Source: an uncultured Rhizobiaceae group bacterium (GTDB taxonomy: Bacteria > Pseudomonadota > Alphaproteobacteria > Rhizobiales > Rhizobiaceae). From it: a stretch of DNA of 11,127 nt. The notes beneath the pieces were generated by a model. That model did not search any database and was not told where the DNA came from. It worked only from the letters and a program-made list of their open reading frames with translations. A program made the position numbers and the translations under genes. The stretch lies in contig CAJQOR010000009.1 in the NCBI GenBank assembly GCA_905479965.1, forward strand, positions 1-11,127, written 5' to 3'. This document shows positions 1 to 7,280 of this stretch, one piece after another (position 1 is the first letter of the stretch; each line of letters opens with the position of its first letter).

Positions 1-1
1 T

Positions 2-529
2 CTTGCGTCTTTCTCCGCTGGTGAAATTGGCATGATGTATTGGTCAACGTCAGCGGTTGGTGCTGTGGAGCGTTCAATGGGTGATTTCACCCTTGTGACC
101 AACGAATATCCAGGCATGGCAGCAGGTGGTCCGCTTGGCCTACCAGCTGGTGGTAATTCTGCAATGCTGACGTCAACATCAGATGATCCAAAAGTTCTAG
201 ATGCAGCATGGACCTGGCTCAAGTTCATCACATCAGGCGAAGGTGCTGCTGAAGTTGCGCGAACTACTGGTTACATGCCACCAAACCAGGCTGCGAACGA
301 AATCATCTTGAAAGATTTCTATGATCAGAACCCAGCAAAAGCGACAGCTGTTCGTCAATTGCCATTGCTCCGTGATTGGCAGGCATATCCAGGTGATAAT
401 GGTCTTGCAGCAACGCAAGTCATCTATGATGCAATCGAAGGTATTGTATCTGGTGAATATGATGACATGGAAGAGCTTCAGATTGAACTCAGCGAAGAAG
501 TACAAGAATTGCTTCCAGCTGGTTCTTAA
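2..529 (+). CDS. UgpB-like ABC transporter solute-binding protein, 3' part only
   Basis: This is the C-terminal part (about 175 residues, reading from base 2) of a periplasmic extracellular solute-binding protein of the carbohydrate/glycerol-3-phosphate type; the 5' end lies outside the window. The first visible residues (GEIGMMYWSTSAVG) and the block TGYMPPNQAANE followed by FYDQNP and LPLLRDW fit the C-terminal lobe of UgpB-family proteins, where a TGY-x-P motif precedes a long helical tail. The tail ends in a helical acidic stretch and stops at TAA 527-529. It would deliver substrate to an ABC permease not present here. A rho-independent terminator follows directly, so its transcription unit ends here. 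The family is fairly clear. The substrate (glycerol-3-phosphate, glycerophosphodiester or a sugar) is inferred from resemblance and from the phosphodiesterase gene next door. Confidence 0.82.
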   Translation, partial: LASFSAGEIGMMYWSTSAVGAVERSMGDFTLVTNEYPGMAAGGPLGLPAGGNSAMLTSTSDDPKVLDAAWTWLKFITSGEGAAEVARTTGYMPPNQAANEIILKDFYDQNPAKATAVRQLPLLRDWQAYPGDNGLAATQVIYDAIEGIVSGEYDDMEELQIELSEEVQELLPAGS

Positions 530-548
530 CTCGCACTCTCGTTATGAA

Positions 549-575
549 GGCATCCCAAAATGGGGTGCCTTTTTT
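549..575 (+). terminator. Rho-independent terminator after the solute-binding protein gene
   Basis: GGCATCCC (549-556) pairs with GGGGTGCC (562-569) across the 5-nt loop AAAAT. This 8-bp stem has one G-T wobble and is followed at once by six T (570-575). It lies 20 nt after the TAA of the upstream gene, the textbook arrangement. It also means that an ATG at 544 in the frame of the next gene lies just upstream of, and reads through, the terminator, so it is not a credible start. Confidence 0.88.
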
Positions 576-600
576 GCAAATTATTTCCAATGGATCAAAT

Positions 601-1425
601 ATGAAACTTCTGCAATTTACGGATATTCATCTGACAAAACCTGGCCAGACCATCGGCGGACGCGAGCCAAACCAAAACTTTTCAAAGGCATTGCAACACG
701 CCATGCAGTTGCACTCAGATGCAGAGGCTGTGTTCATAACAGGCGACTTATCCGATTGGGGTGATGTCGACGATTACAAACGCTTGCGTAAAGCAATCAA
801 AACGTTACCAATGCCTGTGTATTTATGCATCGGCAACCATGATGATCGCCCAACTTTTTTAAAGGAATTTCCCGATTTAATCGGCGAAGGTGGCTTTGTG
901 CAATCCGTTGTACCGCTTTCAATGGGTCACGCGATTTTGCTCGATACATGGGGACCCGAAAGCCACGCGGGGCATTTTTGTGTAAGCCGTGCGAATTGGC
1001 TTACCAAACAGCTTGAAGAGCTAGAGGGCCCGATTTGGATTTTCATGCATCACAATCCCGTGCCAACTCAAGTGAAGCCAATGGACGAGATCATGCTTTT
1101 GGATGCAGATCTCTTTGGCGATACTATCAGACCATATAAAAACAAGATCTCCCATATATTCCATGGTCATTGTCATCTTCCGTTATCGGGAACTTTCCAT
1201 GGCATTCCATTCTTCGCACCGCGCGGTACCAACCATGCTGGTTGGCCCGATTTTGCAGCGACACGCCTCTTATCCGCAGCAGATCTGAGTGAAGCATATG
1301 CAGTGATTTTTGCAGATCAGGAGAATACAATGATCCAGATGGTCGAATATGGCTATGACGGGGAAATCCGTCATGAAGGCACCCCTGAATATTCTGACTG
1401 GGATAAACTGACGATGATTAGATAG
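601..1425 (+). CDS. GpdQ-like metallophosphoesterase (glycerophosphodiesterase / cyclic nucleotide phosphodiesterase family)
   Basis: Predicted 274-residue cytoplasmic binuclear metallophosphoesterase that hydrolyses phosphodiesters. All metal-binding motifs are present in order: D8-x-H10 (FTDIH), G48-D49 (TGDLSD), G78-N-H-D81 (IGNHDD), H150-H151 (MHHNP) and G189-H-x-H192 (GHCH). Length, motif spacing and the D8/H10 positions match the GpdQ/class III phosphodiesterase family (GpdQ itself is about 274 residues). The ATG at 601 is chosen because translation from 544 would start just ahead of the terminator and add 19 residues before the conserved MKLLQFTDIH start; the ribosome binding site before 601 is weak. 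It probably has its own promoter, or receives read-through from the upstream gene. The neighbouring UgpB-like protein suggests glycerophosphodiesters as substrates, but cAMP-type activity (CpdA-like) cannot be excluded. Confidence 0.85.
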   Translation: MKLLQFTDIHLTKPGQTIGGREPNQNFSKALQHAMQLHSDAEAVFITGDLSDWGDVDDYKRLRKAIKTLPMPVYLCIGNHDDRPTFLKEFPDLIGEGGFVQSVVPLSMGHAILLDTWGPESHAGHFCVSRANWLTKQLEELEGPIWIFMHHNPVPTQVKPMDEIMLLDADLFGDTIRPYKNKISHIFHGHCHLPLSGTFHGIPFFAPRGTNHAGWPDFAATRLLSAADLSEAYAVIFADQENTMIQMVEYGYDGEIRHEGTPEYSDWDKLTMIR

Positions 1426-1500
1426 GACCGTCATAACGGCTTCTTTTGGCCCAAACTAGGCGTTGTCGTAACAAAGGTATGGTCTTGTCTAATTTCTTAT

Positions 1501-1878
1501 TCAAACAACGTCTCGTTGAACACCAATAAGATGATCACGCGTAACCATCAATTCTGCTATCTTGATGTCAATATCATCTATGTTTTCAGGTGCTTGAGGC
1601 AATACTAGATTTCTCACATCAGCATTACTATCATGATCAATAAGCTGAACATCTGAAGAGAGTTTAAACCCAAACTTTACCAACACTTTGCGCGGCTCTC
1701 GGACTGAGCGCGCGCGATAGGCTTTTGATATATACCATGGCGGTGGCTACCCCAAAATCGACTGCGGATAACAAGAGCACAATATGCACGTCATCAAATC
1801 ATACACTTGTGCGGTGTTCTCCACCACAACGATCTGTGCTTCACCTACAGGAATGCCAATGTCATGATACCCATTCAC
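1501..1878 (-). pseudogene. Nitrile hydratase alpha-like remnant, N-truncated, with one in-frame amber codon
   Basis: Reading leftward from a GTG at 1878 to TGA at 1501 gives about 125 codons resembling the C-terminal two-thirds of nitrile hydratase alpha / thiocyanate hydrolase gamma. Visible landmarks in order are VVVENTAQVYDL, the metal-claw motif C-I-L-C-S-C (1788-1771), YP, then PPPWY, YRARSVREPR, FGFKL, LVLPQAP and the C-terminal VTRDHLIGV. All three claw cysteines and the serine remain; the usual Thr/Ser after the first Cys is Ile. A single TAG (1749-1747) sits between ILG and PPPWY, where relatives have Leu or another residue. The N-terminal helical part (roughly 70 residues) is missing; going further upstream in frame meets a TAA at 1894-1896. 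The GTG has AAGGA 8 nt upstream. It follows the allophanate hydrolase on the same strand after 48 nt, so it looks like the operon's last gene. No beta subunit gene is seen. A broken gene is most likely; recoding or a base error at the TAG is possible. Confidence 0.75.
1747..1749 (-). other. In-frame TAG interrupting the nitrile hydratase-like frame
   Basis: Plus-strand CTA at 1747-1749 reads TAG in the frame of the nitrile-hydratase-like sequence. Conserved family residues continue in the same frame on both sides (CILCSCYP before, PPPWY and YRARSVREPR after), with no compensating frameshift in the roughly 80 codons that follow. One base change (for example from TTG or TGG) would restore the frame. 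Confidence 0.85.
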
Positions 1879-1886
1879 AGCAAATA

Positions 1887-1891
1887 TCCTT
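1887..1891 (-). promoter_or_regulatory. Shine-Dalgarno for the nitrile hydratase-like frame
   Basis: On the minus strand AAGGA (within a run of A) lies 8 nt before GTG 1878, which is in frame with the claw motif. The match and spacing suggest the truncated form was, or is, a translated unit with its own start, not merely random decay of a longer gene. Confidence 0.5.
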
Positions 1892-1926
1892 TTTTAATGA
1901 AGTGACATATCAAACAAACGGCTTAG

Positions 1927-3717
1927 CTATTTGGTTTGAAGGAACTGACGCCAACTGCCAAGATGGGTAATATCTTCCCCGCCCTCAGCACCTGCTGCTT
2001 CGCAAATAAATCCATTAACGTAACGACCATCAACCAAGCTCACTGAACCTATTCCCAACGGTGCTGGAATTGTTGTCATGAAGCTACCAAATTCTTCAAT
2101 TGGCATTGACCAAATTTCCAAATCGATCTCGCCCCCCGTCCCTTTTGCGCATTTCACCATTCCAGGTCTTGATGGCGGGCCACCCGCCAACGCGAAAAAG
2201 TTATAGTCAGGCGCAGATTTAGCGTTTCGCAAAAATACTGCCCCTCGGCTGGTTAAATCTTTGTTGAGCGGTAAATCTGACATATGAGCCCCACAAACAG
2301 CAATATCGATGGTGGCAGGCTTACTGACAGGAAGTTTAATGATTTCGCCAAAGTGCCAATCGGTTGCCCCTAGATTTCGCGAGCCGACACATTCAAGTGA
2401 TGTCGCAACAGACGCAACCAGTGCATCTTCATTTTTTTCAGCAAGGATTGTGACACTACCAGGACGACCATCTTCTCTTTTTGGAGTTGGCACTGCAATC
2501 CCGCACATATCCATAAGATTAACAAAATTTGTATAGGTGCCAAAATTATTATTAGGCGTGACAGGATCAGCTTCTAAATCTGCTACAGAATAAAATGTTG
2601 GAATGGTAGGAACACAAAGAACATCTACTGTTGTTAGTTCCGGTTCCACGCTGCGGATGAGTTCCTTTAACTTATAAAATCCGCGAAATGCATCAGCCGC
2701 TGATCTTTCTTCTGCCAACGAAATAATCTTCTTTGTGACAGGATAAATGGCATCAGGGTTTGTTTTTAAGAGTTCTTCAATAACGGTATAACGCTCAGCG
2801 ACCCAAGAGCCATAATATAACATCTGTGCGATTTCATAAAGCGGGGTAAAATCAATTTCAGATATCTCATAGCCCTGTTCTTTTAGCAGTGAGACAGAAT
2901 GATAAAATGATGTTTCCTGGAATTTATCACCCATAAACTGAATGCTACTTTTACTCGGTATACCAATCTTTAGATCAGATTTCGGTATTGCAAGCGCAGT
3001 ATTTTCTATATGGCGCGCATAGGTATCTTTTGCATCATAGCTATTGGCTACACGAAACGCTGTATAGGCATCGCCAACAGTGAGCGCAAAAATAGAGATT
3101 GTTTCAATACTTTTGCATGCGGGCACCACGCCAGTTGCCGATAATGCCCCAAGGGTTGGTTTTAAACCAACAATATTATTCAAAGCAGCAGGCACACGAC
3201 CCGAACCTGCAGTATCAGTACCCAAAGAAAACGGCACAATACCATGCCCCACAGCTACGCCAGATCCGCCCGAAGACCCACCAGGGACAATTTCTGGATC
3301 AACTGAATTTAACGGCGCGCCATAAGGTGTTCGAACCCCAACGAGCCCTGTCGCGAACTGATCCAGATTGGTTTTGCCAATCAAAATAGCTCCAGCTTTT
3401 TTCAGTTCAGCAACGACAAATGCGTCTTCTTCCGCGACATAGGCAAATTCAGGGCATGCAGCCGTTGTTTCATATCCTTTGGCATCAATATTATCCTTGA
3501 TGACAAAAGGTATACCCCATAGCGGCAGACTTGAATCAAACGCACCCAATGCTTCCCCATTTGACAAAACATCAGCTTTATCAAATAGATTTATAAATAT
3601 ACTTGGATCATTTACCTGTGCAATACGCTGGAAAACTAATTCGATGATATCCATCGGTTTAACACCACTTGCATATGCTTCATGGATAGATGGAATCGTC
3701 ATTTTAAGGTTATTCAC
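1927..3717 (-). CDS. atzF: Allophanate hydrolase (AtzF type)
   Basis: Predicted 596-residue amidase-signature enzyme that splits allophanate (urea-1-carboxylate) to ammonia and CO2, the last step of biuret, cyanuric acid and urea-carboxylase pathways. The N-terminal amidase domain (about 5-450) carries the Ser-cisSer-Lys triad: K74 in IKDN, S148 in PGGSSGGSG and S172 in DTAGSGR. Spacing agrees with AtzF (K91/S165/S189 as remembered, a constant offset of 17). The C-terminal domain (about 468-592), with GAHMSDLPLN, FALAGGPPSRPGM, IPAPLGIGSV and GFICEA, is the extra domain that separates allophanate hydrolases from simple amidases, so this is not GatA or an aliphatic amidase. The start is GTG 3717: an AAGGAG lies 7 nt upstream and GTGA overlaps the ATPase stop, implying translational coupling. 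ATG 3702 (codon 6) is the alternative. It closes the transporter operon, so import and breakdown are co-expressed. Confidence 0.92.
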   Translation of the reverse strand: MNNLKMTIPSIHEAYASGVKPMDIIELVFQRIAQVNDPSIFINLFDKADVLSNGEALGAFDSSLPLWGIPFVIKDNIDAKGYETTAACPEFAYVAEEDAFVVAELKKAGAILIGKTNLDQFATGLVGVRTPYGAPLNSVDPEIVPGGSSGGSGVAVGHGIVPFSLGTDTAGSGRVPAALNNIVGLKPTLGALSATGVVPACKSIETISIFALTVGDAYTAFRVANSYDAKDTYARHIENTALAIPKSDLKIGIPSKSSIQFMGDKFQETSFYHSVSLLKEQGYEISEIDFTPLYEIAQMLYYGSWVAERYTVIEELLKTNPDAIYPVTKKIISLAEERSAADAFRGFYKLKELIRSVEPELTTVDVLCVPTIPTFYSVADLEADPVTPNNNFGTYTNFVNLMDMCGIAVPTPKREDGRPGSVTILAEKNEDALVASVATSLECVGSRNLGATDWHFGEIIKLPVSKPATIDIAVCGAHMSDLPLNKDLTSRGAVFLRNAKSAPDYNFFALAGGPPSRPGMVKCAKGTGGEIDLEIWSMPIEEFGSFMTTIPAPLGIGSVSLVDGRYVNGFICEAAGAEGGEDITHLGSWRQFLQTK

Positions 3718-5375
3718 GCGAGTTCTCCTTTGCGCGGATTTGGAGTATTTTTAGACGTAAGATTTGAAATGGATGGGGCTGCATCAAGTAGACTTTTGGT
3801 ATAATCAGATGCAGGCGTTTGCATCACATCACCGGTTAAACCTTGTTCGATAATCTGCCCGTCTTTCATTACGATAACTTCATCACACAGCAGTTGCACC
3901 ACATGTAAATCGTGAGAGACAAACAAATAGCTCATGCCCAGCTCGGCGCGTAAATCAGCCAGCAGATTAAGGACAATAGCCTGGATTGAAACATCCAGCG
4001 CAGCTGTGGGTTCGTCTAAGATCAACAATTTTGGATCTACAGCAATTGCACGCGCAATACCAACACGTGCTTTTTGTCCACCAGAAAGTTGGTGCGGATA
4101 ACGTGATAACAATGTCTTTGGCAGACCAACCATATCTGCAAGCTCATCGACTTTAAACCGTCGAGAACCTCGATTGAGATTGGTTAGATGACGAAGCGGC
4201 TCTTCTATGCAATCCAGAGCACTAAATCTTGGGTTCAAACTATCCGTTGCATCTTGAAAGATCATTTGAATATCTTTGCGCAGGTCGTTTTTCGCAAATG
4301 AGCTAGCAGATGATTTTACCAAATCTTGCCCATCAAACATGATCTTGCCTGATGTCGGATCAAGCAACCTTGCGATCATTGATGAGGTCGTGGATTTTCC
4401 ACAGCCACTTTCTCCCACCAGCGCAACGCTTGCACCCTTATTGACAGTGAATGAGATATTTTTCACCGCATGAACCGGCCCAGACTTCCCTTTATAGGTT
4501 TTGACAAGGTTTCTCACTTGTAACAGCGGCGCACCGATGGCTGGCCTTTCAGGCTCCTTAAGCTGCAAATCCTTCGGCAATAGTTCACGAATTGTCACAC
4601 CCTTGCGCGGTGTCGCTGCTACGAGCTTCTTTGTATAATCATGTTGGGCATGATGAAATAATTGCGCTGGCTCACCTTCTTCGACTAACTCACCATCTTT
4701 CATCACCACAATTCGATCGCAATATTGCGCAGCAAGACCAAGGTCGTGCGTGATAAGTATGCTGCTCATATTACGCTCAGCAGATAATTGTTTGATCAGA
4801 TCCATCACAGTTTTTTGCGTTGTGATATCAAGCCCGGTTGTCGGCTCATCTGCAATTAGCACTTTTGGGTCGCACGCGAGCGCAATCGCAATAACAATCC
4901 GCTGACACATGCCACCAGAAAGCTCAAATGGATAGGCTTCATAACGACTTTCAGCATCTTTGATTTGAACAGATTGTAGCGCCTTTATGGCTTTTTCTTT
5001 GGCGTCATAACGTGTTGCTCTTGCATGGCGACGCAAAACATCTTCAATTTGCAATCCAACTTTGCGAATGGGATTAAGTGCAGCGCGCGGGTTTTGAAAA
5101 ACCATCGAAATCTCGCGCCCTCTAATATCCTGCATCGCTTTTGATGTTGCATGACGCAGATCAATATTGCTGTAGGAAATATCGCCAGCTGTGATCGAAC
5201 CACCCGCATCTAAAATCCGCATCAGCGCATAAGAAGTGACCGATTTACCGGAACCAGACTCGCCCACAATGCCAAGCGTCTCGCCTTTCGCCAATGTAAG
5301 ATTTACATTGCGGACGGCTTCAACTGGCCCTTTTCGCGTTTGAAATGTAACCGCCAGGTTTTTAATCGACAACAT
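3714..5375 (-). CDS. Fused double-ATPase subunit of a peptide-type ABC transporter (DppD-DppF fusion type)
   Basis: About 553 residues with two complete ABC ATPase modules in one chain, the arrangement of YejF/GsiA-type proteins that power family-5 solute importers. Module 1: Walker A GESGSGKS (about 38-45), Q-loop VFQNPRAALNP, signature LSGGMCQR (about 151), Walker B LIADEPTTGLD, switch ITHD. Module 2: Walker A GESGCGKST (about 320), Q-loop IFQDATDSLNP, signature LSGGQKARVGIARA (about 429), Walker B LILDEPTAALD, switch VSHD. Both sites look catalytically intact. The start is set at ATG 5375 because MLSIKNLAV is the normal family N-terminus and begins 1 nt after the upstream permease stop; a start at 5417 would overlap that gene by about 40 nt and add 14 unconserved residues. 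It energises the two permeases encoded just upstream. Confidence 0.9.
   Translation of the reverse strand: MLSIKNLAVTFQTRKGPVEAVRNVNLTLAKGETLGIVGESGSGKSVTSYALMRILDAGGSITAGDISYSNIDLRHATSKAMQDIRGREISMVFQNPRAALNPIRKVGLQIEDVLRRHARATRYDAKEKAIKALQSVQIKDAESRYEAYPFELSGGMCQRIVIAIALACDPKVLIADEPTTGLDITTQKTVMDLIKQLSAERNMSSILITHDLGLAAQYCDRIVVMKDGELVEEGEPAQLFHHAQHDYTKKLVAATPRKGVTIRELLPKDLQLKEPERPAIGAPLLQVRNLVKTYKGKSGPVHAVKNISFTVNKGASVALVGESGCGKSTTSSMIARLLDPTSGKIMFDGQDLVKSSASSFAKNDLRKDIQMIFQDATDSLNPRFSALDCIEEPLRHLTNLNRGSRRFKVDELADMVGLPKTLLSRYPHQLSGGQKARVGIARAIAVDPKLLILDEPTAALDVSIQAIVLNLLADLRAELGMSYLFVSHDLHVVQLLCDEVIVMKDGQIIEQGLTGDVMQTPASDYTKSLLDAAPSISNLTSKNTPNPRKGELA
3725..3730 (-). promoter_or_regulatory. 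Strong Shine-Dalgarno fixing the GTG start of atzF
   Basis: AAGGAG on the minus strand lies inside the end of the ATPase gene, 7 nt before GTG 3717. This near-perfect site supports GTG over the downstream in-frame ATG at 3702. Confidence 0.75.
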
Positions 5376-5376
5376 C

Positions 5377-6246
5377 TTACGTTCTCTTTCTTGGATCAAC
5401 GAGATCACGCAATCCATCGCCCATTAAATTAAACGTAAACACAGCAAACATAAGCCATAGCCCAGGAAATAGCGCGAGCCACCATTCACCCGAAATAACA
5501 AAGTTTGCGCCTTCGGCGACCATGATGCCCCATTCCGCAGTTGGGGGACGCACACCCAATCCTATAAAGCTTAGTCCGGCGGCATTTAAAATTGCCCAAC
5601 CCAAATTCAATGAAATTTGCACCATCATCGGCGGCAATGAATTTGGGAAAATGTGAAATGCTAATATGCGCGCGTCAGAGTTTCCAGCCAGTTTGGCTGC
5701 CTGAACAAAACCTGCATCGCGGCGAATATTAACTTCAGCTCGCACCAATCTTGCATAAAATGGAATATTGATCACAGCAGTCGCATAGATGATATTTTCG
5801 ACAGTATTTCCAAGCGCTGCGACAATTCCCATCGCCAGAACAAACAGCGGAAACGCCATAATCGTATCCAGTATTCTGTTAAGCACAGAATCAAGCCAGC
5901 CACCCCAATACCCAGCACACGCCCCAAGAAAGGAACCGATGACGAAAGACAAAGCAACAGCGGCAATAGAAATAGATAAGTCCAATCGCGTTGCAACAAC
6001 AACCCGGCTGAACACATCTCGACCTAAATTATCGGTTCCAAACCAATGGGCTGCAGATGGCGGGCTCAGCGCATTTGATGTATTTGATGCAAGTGGATCG
6101 TAAGGCACAATAGATGGGCCAAAAATCGCACAAAACAACAGGACAGCAAACATCAAAAAGGAAATTGCCGTCACGGGGTTTTCGCGCATCACATATAGAA
6201 GGTGTGATGAAAAACTCAGTTCTGATGACATAATTTTATCGCTCAT
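5377..6246 (-). CDS. DppC-like ABC transporter permease
   Basis: A 289-residue inner-membrane permease of the DppC/OppC family. A hydrophobic segment at about 26-45 is followed by the family motif HWFGTDNLGRDVFSR (67-81), several more membrane segments, and the ATPase-docking EAA loop at about 168-200 (RAEVNIRRDAGFVQAAKLAG). The C-terminus, NLMGDGLRDLVDPR, is highly typical. It pairs with the DppB-like gene that ends 2 nt upstream, and the ATPase start lies 1 nt after its stop, so translation is probably coupled. No good ribosome binding site precedes ATG 6246, nor ATG 6231 (codon 6), the alternative start. Confidence 0.9.
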   Translation of the reverse strand: MSDKIMSSELSFSSHLLYVMRENPVTAISFLMFAVLLFCAIFGPSIVPYDPLASNTSNALSPPSAAHWFGTDNLGRDVFSRVVVATRLDLSISIAAVALSFVIGSFLGACAGYWGGWLDSVLNRILDTIMAFPLFVLAMGIVAALGNTVENIIYATAVINIPFYARLVRAEVNIRRDAGFVQAAKLAGNSDARILAFHIFPNSLPPMMVQISLNLGWAILNAAGLSFIGLGVRPPTAEWGIMVAEGANFVISGEWWLALFPGLWLMFAVFTFNLMGDGLRDLVDPRKRT

Positions 6247-6248
6247 AA

Positions 6249-7277
6249 TTAGGATTGCGCCTCAAAACCAATCCGCGGATCAATCAACGAATATGAGATA
6301 TCAATAATCAGGTTTAACAGAACAAAAAGTATAGCCATCGTTAGAACAAAGCCCTGCACGGCAGCATAATCAGATGACACTAATGCCTCTACCGCATAGG
6401 AGCCAATGCCCGGCCATGCAAACACTTTTTCAACCAATACATTTGCGCCAAGCATGAACGAAAAGACCATACCAAGGGTTGTGATAACAGGTAGCAAAGC
6501 ATTGCGGAACGCATAGCCATAAAGCACTTTACTGTTTGTTAGACCAGCGGCTTTTGCCGTTCTTATAAAATCCGATGACAAGGCTGTTAACATCGCAGCT
6601 CTCGTCATTCGAGCGATCGGTGCCATTGTAAAAAGCGCAAGCGTGACAGCGGGCAACACCAGTTGTTTCAGTGCCCCTAGAAATGTTTCCCAATCCCCCA
6701 CAAGAGCGGAGTCAATCAGATAAAACCCGGTAATATGATCCGGTTCAATATATAAAAAATCCAATCGCCCGAGCGGAGATGGTGCAATACCAAGTAAGTA
6801 GTAGAAAATATAGACAAGCAAAATGCCTGTGAAAAATGTCGGCAAAGACACACCAGCGGTCACAAATATCCGGCAAATATGATCTTGCATTGAACCAGGC
6901 TTCTTTGCGGCCATAACACCCAATGGTATCGCAACACTACATGCTAAAATAAGAGCGGTTAGAGTAAGCTCTAAGGACGCAGGTAATCGCCGCGCAAGAT
7001 CACTGATAACCGGCTGGCCTGTTGAAAGCGACTGACCTAAATCGCCTCGTAATAGATCACCCAGATAGATAAAAAATTGCTGGGGAAGTGATTTGTCTAG
7101 CCCTAAAGCTTCGCGCACTTGTTGGATTGATTCAGCTGTTGCAGATTGCCCTGCGAAATACACAGCTGGATCACCTGGGAGTGCTCTGGTCAGTATGAAA
7201 CTGACAACCACCACACCCATCACAACAGGTAAAGCCTGGGCGATCCGCATCGAAATAGTTTTAAATCGCCCAGTCAT
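6249..7277 (-). CDS. DppB-like ABC transporter permease
   Basis: A 342-residue inner-membrane permease of the DppB/OppB family. It has an N-terminal membrane segment (about 14-30) followed by TRALPGDPA, the periplasmic region with LRGDLGQSLSTGQPV (about 76-90), further membrane spans, the EAA loop at about 226-262 (RAAMLTALSSDFIRTAKAAG and on through FRNALLPV), and the typical C-terminal SLIDPRIGF. It forms the channel with the DppC-like protein. The start ATG 7277 lies 3 nt after the solute-binding protein stop, with no obvious Shine-Dalgarno, which suggests re-initiation by ribosomes finishing the upstream gene. Confidence 0.9.
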   Translation of the reverse strand: MTGRFKTISMRIAQALPVVMGVVVVSFILTRALPGDPAVYFAGQSATAESIQQVREALGLDKSLPQQFFIYLGDLLRGDLGQSLSTGQPVISDLARRLPASLELTLTALILACSVAIPLGVMAAKKPGSMQDHICRIFVTAGVSLPTFFTGILLVYIFYYLLGIAPSPLGRLDFLYIEPDHITGFYLIDSALVGDWETFLGALKQLVLPAVTLALFTMAPIARMTRAAMLTALSSDFIRTAKAAGLTNSKVLYGYAFRNALLPVITTLGMVFSFMLGANVLVEKVFAWPGIGSYAVEALVSSDYAAVQGFVLTMAILFVLLNLIIDISYSLIDPRIGFEAQS

Positions 7278-7280
7278 AAA

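Noticed and set aside
544..600. 19-residue N-terminal extension of the phosphodiesterase from ATG 544
   Set aside because: It begins just upstream of and runs through the terminator hairpin, and the extra residues are not family-like; ATG 601 gives the standard N-terminus.
1428..1439. Small hairpin CCGT-CATA-ACGG after the phosphodiesterase stop
   Set aside because: Only 4 bp of stem and no proper T run; too weak to call a terminator.
1725..1970. 81-codon + strand open frame across the nitrile-hydratase-like remnant and the end of atzF
   Set aside because: It is antisense to better supported coding sequence on the minus strand, and its translation resembles nothing.
5376..5417. 14-residue N-terminal extension of the double-ATPase from 5417
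   Set aside because: It overlaps the permease gene by about 40 nt and precedes the normal MLSIKNLAV start.
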